Origin: RGIG529 sp963929765
GTDB taxonomy: Bacteria > Bacillota > Clostridia > Oscillospirales > Oscillospiraceae
Length of the DNA stretch: 27,727 bases
Direction of reading: 5' to 3'
Assembly (NCBI GenBank): GCA_963929765.1
Contig: CAWVKD010000077.1
Coordinates: forward strand, 1 to 27,727
Each line of letters opens with the position of its first letter. Position 1 is the stretch's first letter. Shown here one piece after another: positions 14,907-24,220 of the stretch. Made by a program: the position numbers and the translations under genes. Below the pieces are notes generated by a model. That model was given only the letters and a program-made list of their open reading frames with translations. It made no database searches and had not been told where the DNA came from.

Positions 14907-16514
14907 ATGACATCAGAACTTTCTCCCACGGAACGTTCCAATGGCAACATAATCGTCCCTCTGGCAGGAATTGGAACCGTTGTTGTGCTTTTCGCATGCG
15001 GCTTTCGTCTTTTGTTGTTGCAGCAAATGGCACAGGCAAGGCTTTCTGCTTCTATCTCCATGCTTACCCTGTTTGCCGCATTGTTTTGCCTTGGTATGGG
15101 TCTTTTGATTAGAAAAGGGAACATTCGCAATACCAAAAGCATCGCCATCTGCGCTTTGCTTCTGGGATTGGCACTTTTTTTACGCATCTGCTGTTTGGAT
15201 TATGCTTCTGGTGATTATAATACGTTTCTTGTAAAATGGGCTGCTTTTTTCCGAGAAAACGGCGGGTTCGCTGCATTGAGCGAACCCATTGGTGATTATA
15301 ATGTACCTTACTTATATTTCCTAGCCGCCATCTCTTATACTGGTTTACCTGACTTATATATGATCAAATTCTTCTCTATTGTATTCGAGTTACTTTCTGC
15401 TTGGGGTGTCTTTCTTCTGACTCAGCACCTTGTCACAGCCAAGCAAGAACCTGGCGCTGGATATTTTCTCCCTGGGTTTATTTCCCATGCACCTTTGATT
15501 GCATTTTTTATTACCCTCTTTTTGCCTACTGCCTTTTTCAATGGTGCAGTTTGGGGGCAATGCGACAGTATTTATGCAGCTTTTGTCCTTTTCTCAATTT
15601 ATGCCGCGCTACAACGCAAAGGCGGACAAGCTGTTATACTCATTGCCATTGCTTTTTCCTTCAAATTACAGGCCGTTTTTGTACTTCCCCTGTTCCTTAT
15701 CTTTTTGTTTACAAGACATGTAAAATGGTATCAGCTTTTCCTGTTCCCCCTCGTATATTGCATCATTTGCTTACCTGCTATTCTTCTGGGGCGTCCTTTC
15801 CTGGATGTATTTACCATTTACTTGCATCAAACCAGCTCTTACCCCGCTTTGACTCTCAATGCGCCGTCATTGGCTACCTTTATCCCAGCAACCGCTGACA
15901 CAACCATGTGGAGTAAAATCTGTATTGCAGCGGCCTTCCTTTTTGTTTTGGCTCTGGTTGTCATCTCCATAATACGTAGAACTACCTTGGGTAGCCGCAG
16001 CCTATTCGTTCTTGGCCTTCTCTTTGCCATTGGCGTACCTCTTTTGCTTCCCCATATGCACGAACGGTATTTTTACTTGGCCGAAGTGATGTCTATCGTC
16101 TGGGCATGCGCTAGAATAGACCGCATTTTCCTGCCAGCTTTGATTCAAGTGGCCTCTCTCAGCGGCTATCACGCTTATTTAGCCGCCCGATATATTTATC
16201 CGATGAAATACGGTGCTGTCTTATTTTGTTTATCAATACCCATTCTCCTTTATGATCTGTTCCAATTATCGTCTCCCCGGTATGCCGCTCCAGCAACAGG
16301 AAAGGAGGAGGAATCCATTCCTGTCTCCTCCCCCCATTCCGGAAGCCTCGCGTCACCTCATAATCCAGACGAGGCCGGTATTGATTTATCTATAATTGCT
16401 GAATTGGCAGATGCTCCTCCGGAACTGGAACAGGATGTGGAAGATCTGTCTTCTGACTTGCCATCAGCACTTCAGATGTCTTCTGACTCATCAGATCGCC
16501 ATTTTCAAGAATAA
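14907..16514 (+). CDS. Gpi18-like GT-C membrane glycosyltransferase
   Basis: A 535-residue integral membrane protein with about 10-12 hydrophobic segments from residue ~12 to ~450, resembling the COG5542 family (mannosyltransferase related to Gpi18), which uses polyprenyl-phosphate sugars on the outer face of the membrane. The first loop after TM3 has CLDYASGDYNTFLVKWAAFF, with acidic residues typical of GT-C active sites. The family segment FFNGAVWGQCDSIYAAFVLFS and the following AFSFKLQAVFVLPL are recognisable, as is LLLPHMHERYFYL. A cytoplasmic tail of about 80 residues, rich in Ser, Pro and acidic residues, follows. The ATG at 14907 has GAAGGAGG upstream. The last 125 bp overlap the convergent glucan synthase. 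Donor and acceptor sugars cannot be assigned; an envelope polysaccharide or lipid role is inferred. Confidence 0.85.
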   Translation: MTSELSPTERSNGNIIVPLAGIGTVVVLFACGFRLLLLQQMAQARLSASISMLTLFAALFCLGMGLLIRKGNIRNTKSIAICALLLGLALFLRICCLDYASGDYNTFLVKWAAFFRENGGFAALSEPIGDYNVPYLYFLAAISYTGLPDLYMIKFFSIVFELLSAWGVFLLTQHLVTAKQEPGAGYFLPGFISHAPLIAFFITLFLPTAFFNGAVWGQCDSIYAAFVLFSIYAALQRKGGQAVILIAIAFSFKLQAVFVLPLFLIFLFTRHVKWYQLFLFPLVYCIICLPAILLGRPFLDVFTIYLHQTSSYPALTLNAPSLATFIPATADTTMWSKICIAAAFLFVLALVVISIIRRTTLGSRSLFVLGLLFAIGVPLLLPHMHERYFYLAEVMSIVWACARIDRIFLPALIQVASLSGYHAYLAARYIYPMKYGAVLFCLSIPILLYDLFQLSSPRYAAPATGKEEESIPVSSPHSGSLASPHNPDEAGIDLSIIAELADAPPELEQDVEDLSSDLPSALQMSSDSSDRHFQE

Positions 16515-19500
16515 CTTCAATATGGTGTATGCCTTCCTGCGAAAGTGGGAAGGCATTTTCTTTTGTCTCTTTGCCATCTTTTCGAATGCAAAACTCCGTT
16601 CCTCGGCTCACATCAATCTTCCAAACACCTTTCTCAGTTGTCCAGCAAGCTTGAAACCCCTTCCACGTCTCTGGGATGCGAGGGTGTATGGTTAAATACC
16701 CTTCTTTGACTCGGATCCCAAGAAGTTCCTCCAGAGCCACTCGATGATACCATCCTGCCGCTCCCGTATACCAAGTCCATCCCCCTCGTCCCATATGAGC
16801 AGGATTGGTATACACATCCGCAGCAATCACATAAGGTTCCGCCAAATACGATTCCATAGGATGGTGCTGAGGAAGCAGCGCCAATAAAATATCAGTTCCT
16901 TCTTGTATCATCCCTTTTCTGAGACAGCCCATTGCAAGCCAAATCGCACCATGGGTATACTGTCCTCCGTTTTCCCGCACTCCTGCAGGATATCCTGCAA
17001 TATATCCGGGATTTGGCCTCTTTTTAAGAAAAGGAGGTGTAAATAATTGGACTACCTGATGGGAGCGATCAAACAAATAATCCACTGCGCTTTGAAGTCC
17101 AAGACGTACCTTCTCCTGATCTGCAAAGGAAGGAAATACTCCAAAACTCTGAGCAATAGAATCAATTTGACAAGCATCATTTTTATGGCTTCCCAGTGTC
17201 GTTCCATCATCATAATAGCCGCGGAGAAACCATTTACCATCCCAGGCTTCATTGGCTGCTTCCGCCAACCATTTTGCTCGCTCTCGCAACATTTCTGCCT
17301 CTATCACTTCTCCCTCCTTTTCCACCAGATCAGCCCATTGCTCTGATACATGAGCCAAAAACCAAGTCAGCCAAACACTCTCTCCTTTGCCTCCTGCGCC
17401 AACTCGATTCATTCCGTCATTCCAGTCGCCGCCGCCAAAAAGCGCCAACCCGTGGACACCCACACCGCGAGAAAAAGCTTTTTTTAAAGCGCGCATACCA
17501 TGTTCCAACACTGTGCTTACTTGTTCCGACACGCGAGGTGTCTCGTATCGTTCCACTTCTCCATCTCGCAAACTAGGTGAAAATAAATAAGGAACTTTTT
17601 GAAACAGTACAGACCGGTCTCCCGTCTGCTCCACATAGCGGAAGATGGTATAAGGTAGCCACAACAAATCATCTGTATAACGCGTCCGCACACCTTTGTC
17701 TGCGCCCCCTCCGGCATCTTCTGGATGCCACCAATGCTGGACATCTCCTTCTTCAAATTGATGGGCACAAGCCAACAAGATCTGCTGCTTCGCCAAATAG
17801 GGCGCTGTGGCGGTCAATGCACACACATCCTGAAGCTGGTCTCGAAATCCATAGGCCCCCCCATTTTGATAGAGGGAACTGCGTCCCCAAAGGCGGCATG
17901 CAATGGTTTGATACTGAGCCCATCCATTGAGATATCCATCTAGATGAGGGTCTGGTGTTCGAACAGTGCAGCATCCCACTTTCCGTCTCCAAAAGGCTTT
18001 CGTTTCTTCCAGAGCGTATTCTGCTTTTCTAGGGTCCGTTAGCGTTAAAATAGCTCGTTTTTCCTGTTCATTGGTAGGACAACCCAAAACCAGTGCCAAA
18101 GTCCCTTTCAATGCCAGAGAAACGCCAAAGCAAGGCACCAGTCCATCTCCGGTCTTTTCGTCCAAAATACCTGCACACATACTTCGTTCATCGCAAGTAA
18201 AGCCGGCAAAGCCATTGGTAGCTGCTAAAAACAGGGTCTGAAGAGAGAAGGCCGTATGATACGGATTTTTTGCCATAAGAATCCCACTGGACATTTTTGT
18301 TACCACATACCGCTCTGCCTCTGCGCTGGCACCCATGCGCAACTTGGCTTTGTATTGCAAAATCCCCTCTCCCTCTATCAGGAAAATGCGGGCTGGTAAA
18401 TTAGAAGGTATAAACCCTGTCACTTTAATGTGTCCTGTTTCCCATTCTTTTTCCCAGGAGGCAAATCCAAAACCATAAGTGACTTTACAGGATCTCCCGT
18501 CTCCATTGGCAAAGAGAGAAATGCGCTCTTCCCCCTGTAACACCCACAGAGACTCCGGACCATCAATGGCCAATGGATCGTTGTTCCATGGAAGCAGTTG
18601 ATTTTCCCGGGCATTTTTGCGCCAAAGATTTCCCGTTCCTGCATCTGTTGCGATCCAGCCAAAAGTCTCGTTTGCCACAATATGACTCCAAGCCAAAGGA
18701 GGTAGATAATCCTTTGTTTCAAAGATTACAGAATGGTCTTCTAAATAGTTCCATGAAATTGGCTTTCTTGCTATACTTGTCTGCCTTTGCTCCATAGGCG
18801 GTGGAAGGAATTCCGTTTCTCCTTTTTCTTGTTCCTCATTGGGAACCACAACGGTAGACAAAGCTAAAATCACTACCTGCTCTTCTTTCGGCAGATTGAA
18901 CAGGTGCACGCCACCAGAACAGCCAATCAGAGATTCACAGCCTGCCTCTTTGATGCCATCCAAAAGCGCCTCCTGAAGAGGTCTCCGGTAGCTTCCTCCA
19001 TCAGACAACAGGAAAATGAGGTCACAAAACATGCCATTCATGGTAATCAACCGGTACTGACGGAAAAGAGAAAGTCCTTTTTCCACTTGAGATTCATCGG
19101 AAATCTCCATGGTAACAATAGGCAAGTCTCCAGAAATCCCATACGGCCAAAGAGCGTGCTGGCCAGAAGCTCTCATTCCCTTGGGCCGTTTTCCAGGTGG
19201 GAAGATCAACGATCCCAACCATTGGATCGCTTCCGTCGCCTCCTTTTGGGACATACCCAACAGATGCATGGCGCCAACAAACCGATTGCTGCAACCTTCT
19301 GTTGTCAACTTTAATATTTGTTCTCCTGTATGAATCGTTTCCTGTCGATCTTCCCCAGTTGCAATCGAAAACCGTATCACTCTCGTCTCCCCCTCTTGCA
19401 TGGAAAGCGGCAAGCGGGCCAAAACGCAAGGGTCCAAAACCTCTCCTTCTGTTTCCCGAGAGGGTTGGTTCAATTTGTCAGAAAGTTGATCAACACCTCC

Positions 19501-22500
19501 ACGCCCAAGAATAGCAACGCGATTGGTATCAAATGTCACACCAGGTTCCTGGCACAAGAAAGACAAGAACCGCTCTGGCTCCAAATCCCGTGCCTTTCTC
19601 ATTACCAATACGCCATCACTTTCTCTTTGAGTAGAAAGGAATAACTTAGAAAACGCTGGATGGGCTTCGTAATCTGCTCTTCTAGCAAGCACAGGCTCGA
19701 AATAACAGACCAGTTCCCACTCTGATGGCACTGCACTTTTGACAGTTACTTCTCGCAGCTCACCAGTACCGTTTTTCGGTACACAGATCCGTAATTTGGT
19801 GCACACATCTCCCCGATCCATGGTATACTGGGCGCACATTCCATCAAATTGATATTCATATTTAATATGGGCAAAGTCCGGAGCCGGTGTTAGAGAGATC
19901 ATCTGATCTCCTCGACGCAAAAACATGGAGATACCCATATCTCTCCCCACAGGGTCTTTGGAAAATCGCGTCACATCCATCGTGCCACATCGGGACCAAT
20001 TACAGCCGCTTTCTGTTACAAAAACAGTATAGTCTCCATTGGAGATCAATGCACAGAGAGGATTCCATACGTCCAGAGTGTTCCCTTCTGATTTCCAATT
20101 GGCACCACCGAAAGAGCGAATGCGTTCAGGTACATCTCGAACAGGGTTTTTCATTACCCGCACCCCTACTGGCACCTTCTCCTGTAACAATTCTCTATAA
20201 GCGGCCATAGAGCGATTTCTCATGAGGCGGTTCTGAAAAATATTCCCTTTCAATGCATTGGCAATGGATAAAAGACTCATCCCCAAATGGTGCACCATGT
20301 ATGTGCGCACCACTTCAAATCCGCCAGGATTAACTTGACGAATTCCCGTATAGTCCACTGCCTCATAGAAGCCATATTTCCCTTCCAATCCCAATTTTCG
20401 CATTCTTCGCAAATTGGCAGTAGCACTTTCCGGTGCCACAAGCAGAGCCAGAAAAGAAGCATATGGTGCAATGACCAGTTCCTTATTCATGTTGCGCTTT
20501 AACGCCAAACGTTGCACACCGTGGGCTTTGTATTGGTAATTGAGGGCCCCATCGAAAGCATAGAAAGCGCTTTCCGAGATACCCCAAGGGATGCCTTTAT
20601 TTGCAACTCGCTTCTTCTGTGCATATACGCAAAAGCCTGCGCTTTCATACAACAGGGAATTGGGATAACAAGGCAAAAGCAAATGGGGCATCAGATATTC
20701 AAACATGGTTCCCGTCCAAGAGACAATGCCGCTATATTCTCCTACAGACACCATGGCTCGGCTAAGTCTACGCCAGTGCCGTGCTTCCACCTGTCCCAGG
20801 GCGATGGCCAGATAGCTAGTTTGTCGAGCTTCACTGGCCATAAGATCATAAAATCCCTCTGTCAACTGTCCCGCTTCCACATCATATCCAATGGAAAACA
20901 ACCTTCGATCTTTTTCATACAACGGTTTAAAATCCATTGCATATGCCAGTGCCTCTGCTCGCTTGGCAAGAGAACTTGTCTCCTCCCCCAGTTCTTTGAG
21001 CCCCTCTGAGAGGGCGAGGAGGCATCCACATAAATTTCCGCTGTCTACCGTAGAGATATATCGGGGTCGCAAAGGATCCAGAGTCTCGGTTTGGTACCAA
21101 TTATATAAGTGACCTTTCCATTTCTCTAAGTGCTCTACAGTGGATATCGTCTCTTCGAGAAGAAAAAGCACTTTTTCCTTTGGCGCCAAATCCAGATCCA
21201 ATGCCGCCATGCAACAGAGTAAGGAAAGCCCGATGTTGGTGGGCGATGTGCGATGGGCTACCCCTACCGCAGGCTGCTCCTGTACATTGTCGGGAGGAAG
21301 AAAATGATCCTCTGAGCGAAGATGTTCTGCAAAATAACGCCACATCAAAGTTGCCTCGTGGAGCAAAAAGGCTCTGTCCGCTTGGCCCAATTCGTGCTTT
21401 TCATGAATTACTTGACTCATAGCCCATGCAAAAACAGGAGAAAGCATCCAGACGAGACCTACAGCAGAACCTGCTGGATAGGCGGAAAAGAGAAAGGCAA
21501 TGCCACCTAGCAAAACTCCAGGGAACATTTTGCGATAGACGGCACCCAAACCGTTTCCTGCCCTTTTTTCCGCATCAGCTGCTGTTACCCATTCCAAAAG
21601 ATTGCGTTTGGAAATGAGCATTCGGTACCAAGCTGTTCCAATAGCAGATAGGGAAATATACGCTTGATAGGGCAAGAACAAAAGCTGAACCAGTGTTTGC
21701 AAGACCACTCCACCAAACCCAGTGATAATGGTAGAGTGATATCTCTGACGCATGCCTGCGCTGCGTCGGAACGCAAGATCTGCTCCTGATAATAGCAATT
21801 GCGACATGGCTGATAAAATAGCGGCTCCTGCCGCCGCCGATAATACACGCTGGGAGAAAATCATCCCAAGAAGCAGAGCCAAAAAGGTAACAATCGGTGT
21901 AATACTGCGCCGGAGATTGTCCCAAATTTCCCATTTGCTGATAGAGGACAAAGGATTTTTTTCTGTACCGTCCAAGGTCTTGACCCGATTGCACAACCAA
22001 CGGGAAATTTGCCAGTCACCCCGAATCCACCGATGCAACCGAGAAAAATAGGAGGTTACTTTATAAGGATAACCATCTGTCAGCTCCACATCCCCGATCA
22101 AACCCGCATGGAGATATGCCCCCTCTAGTAAATCATGAGACAAAATCCGATTAGCTGGGAAGCGGCCATTGAGACATTGAAAAAAGGCCTCTACATCCAA
22201 AATGCCTTTTCCTGTGTAAATACCGCGGTCAAATAGGTCGTGATACACATCGCTGGTAGTGCTTCCATAGGGATCCACGCCTCCCTGTCCTGCAAAAATC
22301 CTGGAAAAGTGAGAGCGATTTGCCGCTTCCAGCTCTACAGAAATCCGTGGTTGCAATACACCATACCCTTCTGTCACTACTTTTCTTCTGGGATCTACTT
22401 TCGCCTTGTTCAGCGGATGAAGCATGGCTCCAATCAATTCCCGGGCTGCTCCCACATTTAATCTGGTATCCTCATCCAGAGCAATGATATACCGGGTTCC

Positions 22501-23973
22501 TCCAAGGAATTTCTGATCTCCGGCGTACAGTTTCAGCTCGCTTTTACGCCCTTTTAAAAGCCGTATGAGTTCTCCAATCGCACCTCGTTTTCGTTCTTTT
22601 CCCATATAACGCTCTTCCGCAGGATGGAAAACCGGCGGTCGGAAAAAGAGATAAAATCCCCCTCCGTATCGCTCATTGAGTAAATCTATTTCACTCTTCG
22701 CTTTGTGAACCCAACCTCTCTCCTTTTTTCCCATAGGAACAGGGCTGTCTGGTAAATCTGCCAAAATTCCAAATCGTAACTCTCCTCCCGCGTCACGGTT
22801 GGCCAGATGATACTCTTCCAATTTTTTGGCACAGTTTGCTCCACTGTCTTCTCCTGTAAGCAATGTGGAAATGACGCATAAGGTACGTCCTTCCCTGGGC
22901 ACGCCATTTTTCAATGACAGTCGGAATACCGGACGTGGACGCACCAAATGTAAGACCAGAAAATCCACTCCGTTTTTCACAATTTCAAAAGCAGGTAGCA
23001 AAATGAGCAGAGCTGCAGCTACACTAGATAATGAAAAGCCTACAAGCAGCGTCAAAAACAATGTGATGACCAAGATACTCCCTACATAAAATACGCCACT
23101 CCGTTTTCGCACCGGCTTGCCCAACGGTTGTTCAAACAGAAATGTTCCCACATGTCCCTTTCCTTCCTGAGCAAGAGAAAGAACCTCTTGGGCAACTTCC
23201 TGTTCCTTTCGCTTTTCTTTTTGTGCCAAACGGCAAAGCGCCTGGCGATACCAAATACGAGAGCTTTCATCCATTTGCGGATAAATATGGGCTGGATCTT
23301 TTTGAAAGGTCTGCTCTACCAGACTAACCTGCTCCATGGCTTTGGAATAATCAGTTGTAGACAGCAGTCGCAGCCCTTTAAAAATGCGTTCCATTCCCTT
23401 TTCCAGTTTGCCAGCTACTTCCTCTTTCTCTTGCTGGCACTTCTGCTTTCTTTTTTCCCATAAAATACAGGCATGTTCCAATTCATCACACCAGTAATTC
23501 AATTGTTCCAGCATTCGCAATCGCACTACTTGCAAAAAAAGGGCCAGTTCTTTTTCGGATAGAGGAAGATTTTTTTGTACTTCTTCCAAGAAAATAATGA
23601 AATTTTCACTTGTAAGAGATACATCACTTTCCAACCAAGCGTCCGCCAAAGCACAAAGCAGCGGCATACGGCGCTTTTGACTATCTACAGTCTCTCGCAA
23701 TTTTCCTGCTCGGCGCAAGCTATCGATTCCTGAAGTTCCTTCCTGCTGAACCAAATACCAGTTATCCAGCAGCCACTCAACTGCCGTTTGGAACTCCTTT
23801 CCTTCCCATTCTGTCAAACGCCATCGTACTTGTCTCACATTGCGCAACTGCCGCTTTCCATTCCGCACCAATGCGGCAACAGAACACCAGCCCAATACAG
23901 GAAGCGCACCTACTGCTTTCGCCTGCTGCATCAGCATCTCTTTTTCTTGTTCATGCGCTATCTGTTTTTCCAT
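16390..23973 (-). CDS. Cyclic beta-1,2-glucan synthase (GT84 + glycoamylase-like + GH94)
   Basis: A giant 2527-residue membrane enzyme of the NdvB/ChvB family, which polymerises UDP-glucose into beta-1,2-glucan, cyclises it and controls chain length. Order seen: a mostly soluble N-terminal part (1-290), two membrane segments (~296-341), a cytoplasmic glycosyltransferase with DED at 500-502 and QISRW at 655-659 (a QxxRW motif), about five or six further membrane segments (~690-860), a glycoamylase-like domain (~870-1290, with RTSPTNIGL and GTMFEYLMP), beta-sandwich regions, and a C-terminal GH94 domain with GGGDWNDGMNRVG (DWND at 2183-2186, acid residue), ENGGQYTHGAIW and GGWTWYTG. The ATG is supported by AGGAG 9 nt upstream. 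Proteobacterial relatives are ~2800 residues. Export partners are not adjacent. Its 3' end overlaps the convergent glycosyltransferase gene. Confidence 0.9.
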   Translation of the reverse strand: MEKQIAHEQEKEMLMQQAKAVGALPVLGWCSVAALVRNGKRQLRNVRQVRWRLTEWEGKEFQTAVEWLLDNWYLVQQEGTSGIDSLRRAGKLRETVDSQKRRMPLLCALADAWLESDVSLTSENFIIFLEEVQKNLPLSEKELALFLQVVRLRMLEQLNYWCDELEHACILWEKRKQKCQQEKEEVAGKLEKGMERIFKGLRLLSTTDYSKAMEQVSLVEQTFQKDPAHIYPQMDESSRIWYRQALCRLAQKEKRKEQEVAQEVLSLAQEGKGHVGTFLFEQPLGKPVRKRSGVFYVGSILVITLFLTLLVGFSLSSVAAALLILLPAFEIVKNGVDFLVLHLVRPRPVFRLSLKNGVPREGRTLCVISTLLTGEDSGANCAKKLEEYHLANRDAGGELRFGILADLPDSPVPMGKKERGWVHKAKSEIDLLNERYGGGFYLFFRPPVFHPAEERYMGKERKRGAIGELIRLLKGRKSELKLYAGDQKFLGGTRYIIALDEDTRLNVGAARELIGAMLHPLNKAKVDPRRKVVTEGYGVLQPRISVELEAANRSHFSRIFAGQGGVDPYGSTTSDVYHDLFDRGIYTGKGILDVEAFFQCLNGRFPANRILSHDLLEGAYLHAGLIGDVELTDGYPYKVTSYFSRLHRWIRGDWQISRWLCNRVKTLDGTEKNPLSSISKWEIWDNLRRSITPIVTFLALLLGMIFSQRVLSAAAGAAILSAMSQLLLSGADLAFRRSAGMRQRYHSTIITGFGGVVLQTLVQLLFLPYQAYISLSAIGTAWYRMLISKRNLLEWVTAADAEKRAGNGLGAVYRKMFPGVLLGGIAFLFSAYPAGSAVGLVWMLSPVFAWAMSQVIHEKHELGQADRAFLLHEATLMWRYFAEHLRSEDHFLPPDNVQEQPAVGVAHRTSPTNIGLSLLCCMAALDLDLAPKEKVLFLLEETISTVEHLEKWKGHLYNWYQTETLDPLRPRYISTVDSGNLCGCLLALSEGLKELGEETSSLAKRAEALAYAMDFKPLYEKDRRLFSIGYDVEAGQLTEGFYDLMASEARQTSYLAIALGQVEARHWRRLSRAMVSVGEYSGIVSWTGTMFEYLMPHLLLPCYPNSLLYESAGFCVYAQKKRVANKGIPWGISESAFYAFDGALNYQYKAHGVQRLALKRNMNKELVIAPYASFLALLVAPESATANLRRMRKLGLEGKYGFYEAVDYTGIRQVNPGGFEVVRTYMVHHLGMSLLSIANALKGNIFQNRLMRNRSMAAYRELLQEKVPVGVRVMKNPVRDVPERIRSFGGANWKSEGNTLDVWNPLCALISNGDYTVFVTESGCNWSRCGTMDVTRFSKDPVGRDMGISMFLRRGDQMISLTPAPDFAHIKYEYQFDGMCAQYTMDRGDVCTKLRICVPKNGTGELREVTVKSAVPSEWELVCYFEPVLARRADYEAHPAFSKLFLSTQRESDGVLVMRKARDLEPERFLSFLCQEPGVTFDTNRVAILGRGGVDQLSDKLNQPSRETEGEVLDPCVLARLPLSMQEGETRVIRFSIATGEDRQETIHTGEQILKLTTEGCSNRFVGAMHLLGMSQKEATEAIQWLGSLIFPPGKRPKGMRASGQHALWPYGISGDLPIVTMEISDESQVEKGLSLFRQYRLITMNGMFCDLIFLLSDGGSYRRPLQEALLDGIKEAGCESLIGCSGGVHLFNLPKEEQVVILALSTVVVPNEEQEKGETEFLPPPMEQRQTSIARKPISWNYLEDHSVIFETKDYLPPLAWSHIVANETFGWIATDAGTGNLWRKNARENQLLPWNNDPLAIDGPESLWVLQGEERISLFANGDGRSCKVTYGFGFASWEKEWETGHIKVTGFIPSNLPARIFLIEGEGILQYKAKLRMGASAEAERYVVTKMSSGILMAKNPYHTAFSLQTLFLAATNGFAGFTCDERSMCAGILDEKTGDGLVPCFGVSLALKGTLALVLGCPTNEQEKRAILTLTDPRKAEYALEETKAFWRRKVGCCTVRTPDPHLDGYLNGWAQYQTIACRLWGRSSLYQNGGAYGFRDQLQDVCALTATAPYLAKQQILLACAHQFEEGDVQHWWHPEDAGGGADKGVRTRYTDDLLWLPYTIFRYVEQTGDRSVLFQKVPYLFSPSLRDGEVERYETPRVSEQVSTVLEHGMRALKKAFSRGVGVHGLALFGGGDWNDGMNRVGAGGKGESVWLTWFLAHVSEQWADLVEKEGEVIEAEMLRERAKWLAEAANEAWDGKWFLRGYYDDGTTLGSHKNDACQIDSIAQSFGVFPSFADQEKVRLGLQSAVDYLFDRSHQVVQLFTPPFLKKRPNPGYIAGYPAGVRENGGQYTHGAIWLAMGCLRKGMIQEGTDILLALLPQHHPMESYLAEPYVIAADVYTNPAHMGRGGWTWYTGAAGWYHRVALEELLGIRVKEGYLTIHPRIPETWKGFQACWTTEKGVWKIDVSRGTEFCIRKDGKETKENAFPLSQEGIHHIEVILENGDLMSQKTSEVLMASQKTDLPHPVPVPEEHLPIQQL
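16447..16488. repeat. 30-bp-period direct repeat in the convergent overlap
   Basis: TGTCTTCTGACT occurs at 16447-16458 and again at 16477-16488, exactly 30 bp apart. It falls within codons of both convergent genes, and its period equals 10 codons, so it produces the similar SSD and SQKT peptide repeats in the two C-terminal tails. Confidence 0.75.
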
Positions 23974-24019
23974 GTCATCATTCTCCTGTCCGGCACAGGG
24001 CCTTGTATTTCAACGTTAT

Positions 24020-24058
24020 GTCGGCCGTTTTTATTATTCTGCTATTTTCTTTGCCGAC
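24020..24058. repeat. Inverted repeat upstream of the glucan synthase
   Basis: GTCGGC (24020-24025) and GCCGAC (24053-24058) flank a 27-nt AT-rich loop ~50-85 nt before the glucan synthase start. I saw no clear sigma-A promoter for this gene; the only weak -10-like sequence is TAGAAT at 24070-24075 on the minus strand. The repeat could be leader RNA structure or a regulator site. The rest of 23974-24141 shows nothing I can assign. Confidence 0.3.
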
Positions 24059-24141
24059 CTGTATAGTTTATTCTAGTATTTTCCGATCCGGCAAAAATTA
24101 TGAACAAACCATTTGAAACCGCTTTTTTCTACATCACTCCC

Positions 24142-24170
24142 TTGACAAACGCCGTTGTTTATAGTATCAT
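24142..24170 (+). promoter_or_regulatory. Sigma-A promoter for ylxM-ffh
   Basis: A perfect TTGACA (24142-24147) and TATCAT (24165-24170) with a 17-nt spacer, ~50 nt upstream of the ylxM GTG. The start point is predicted near 24177. Confidence 0.88.
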
Positions 24171-24178
24171 ACCAACGT

Positions 24179-24200
24179 TGTAAAGTTTAATCGCTTTACA
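24179..24200 (+). promoter_or_regulatory. Inverted repeat at the ylxM-ffh transcription start
   Basis: TGTAAAG (24179-24185) and CTTTACA (24194-24200) form a perfect 7-bp inverted repeat with an 8-nt loop beginning right at the predicted start point. It may be a 5'-end hairpin that stabilises the mRNA or an operator; I cannot tell which. Confidence 0.5.
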
Positions 24201-24220
24201 TAAAAGGAGGAAATCACTCT

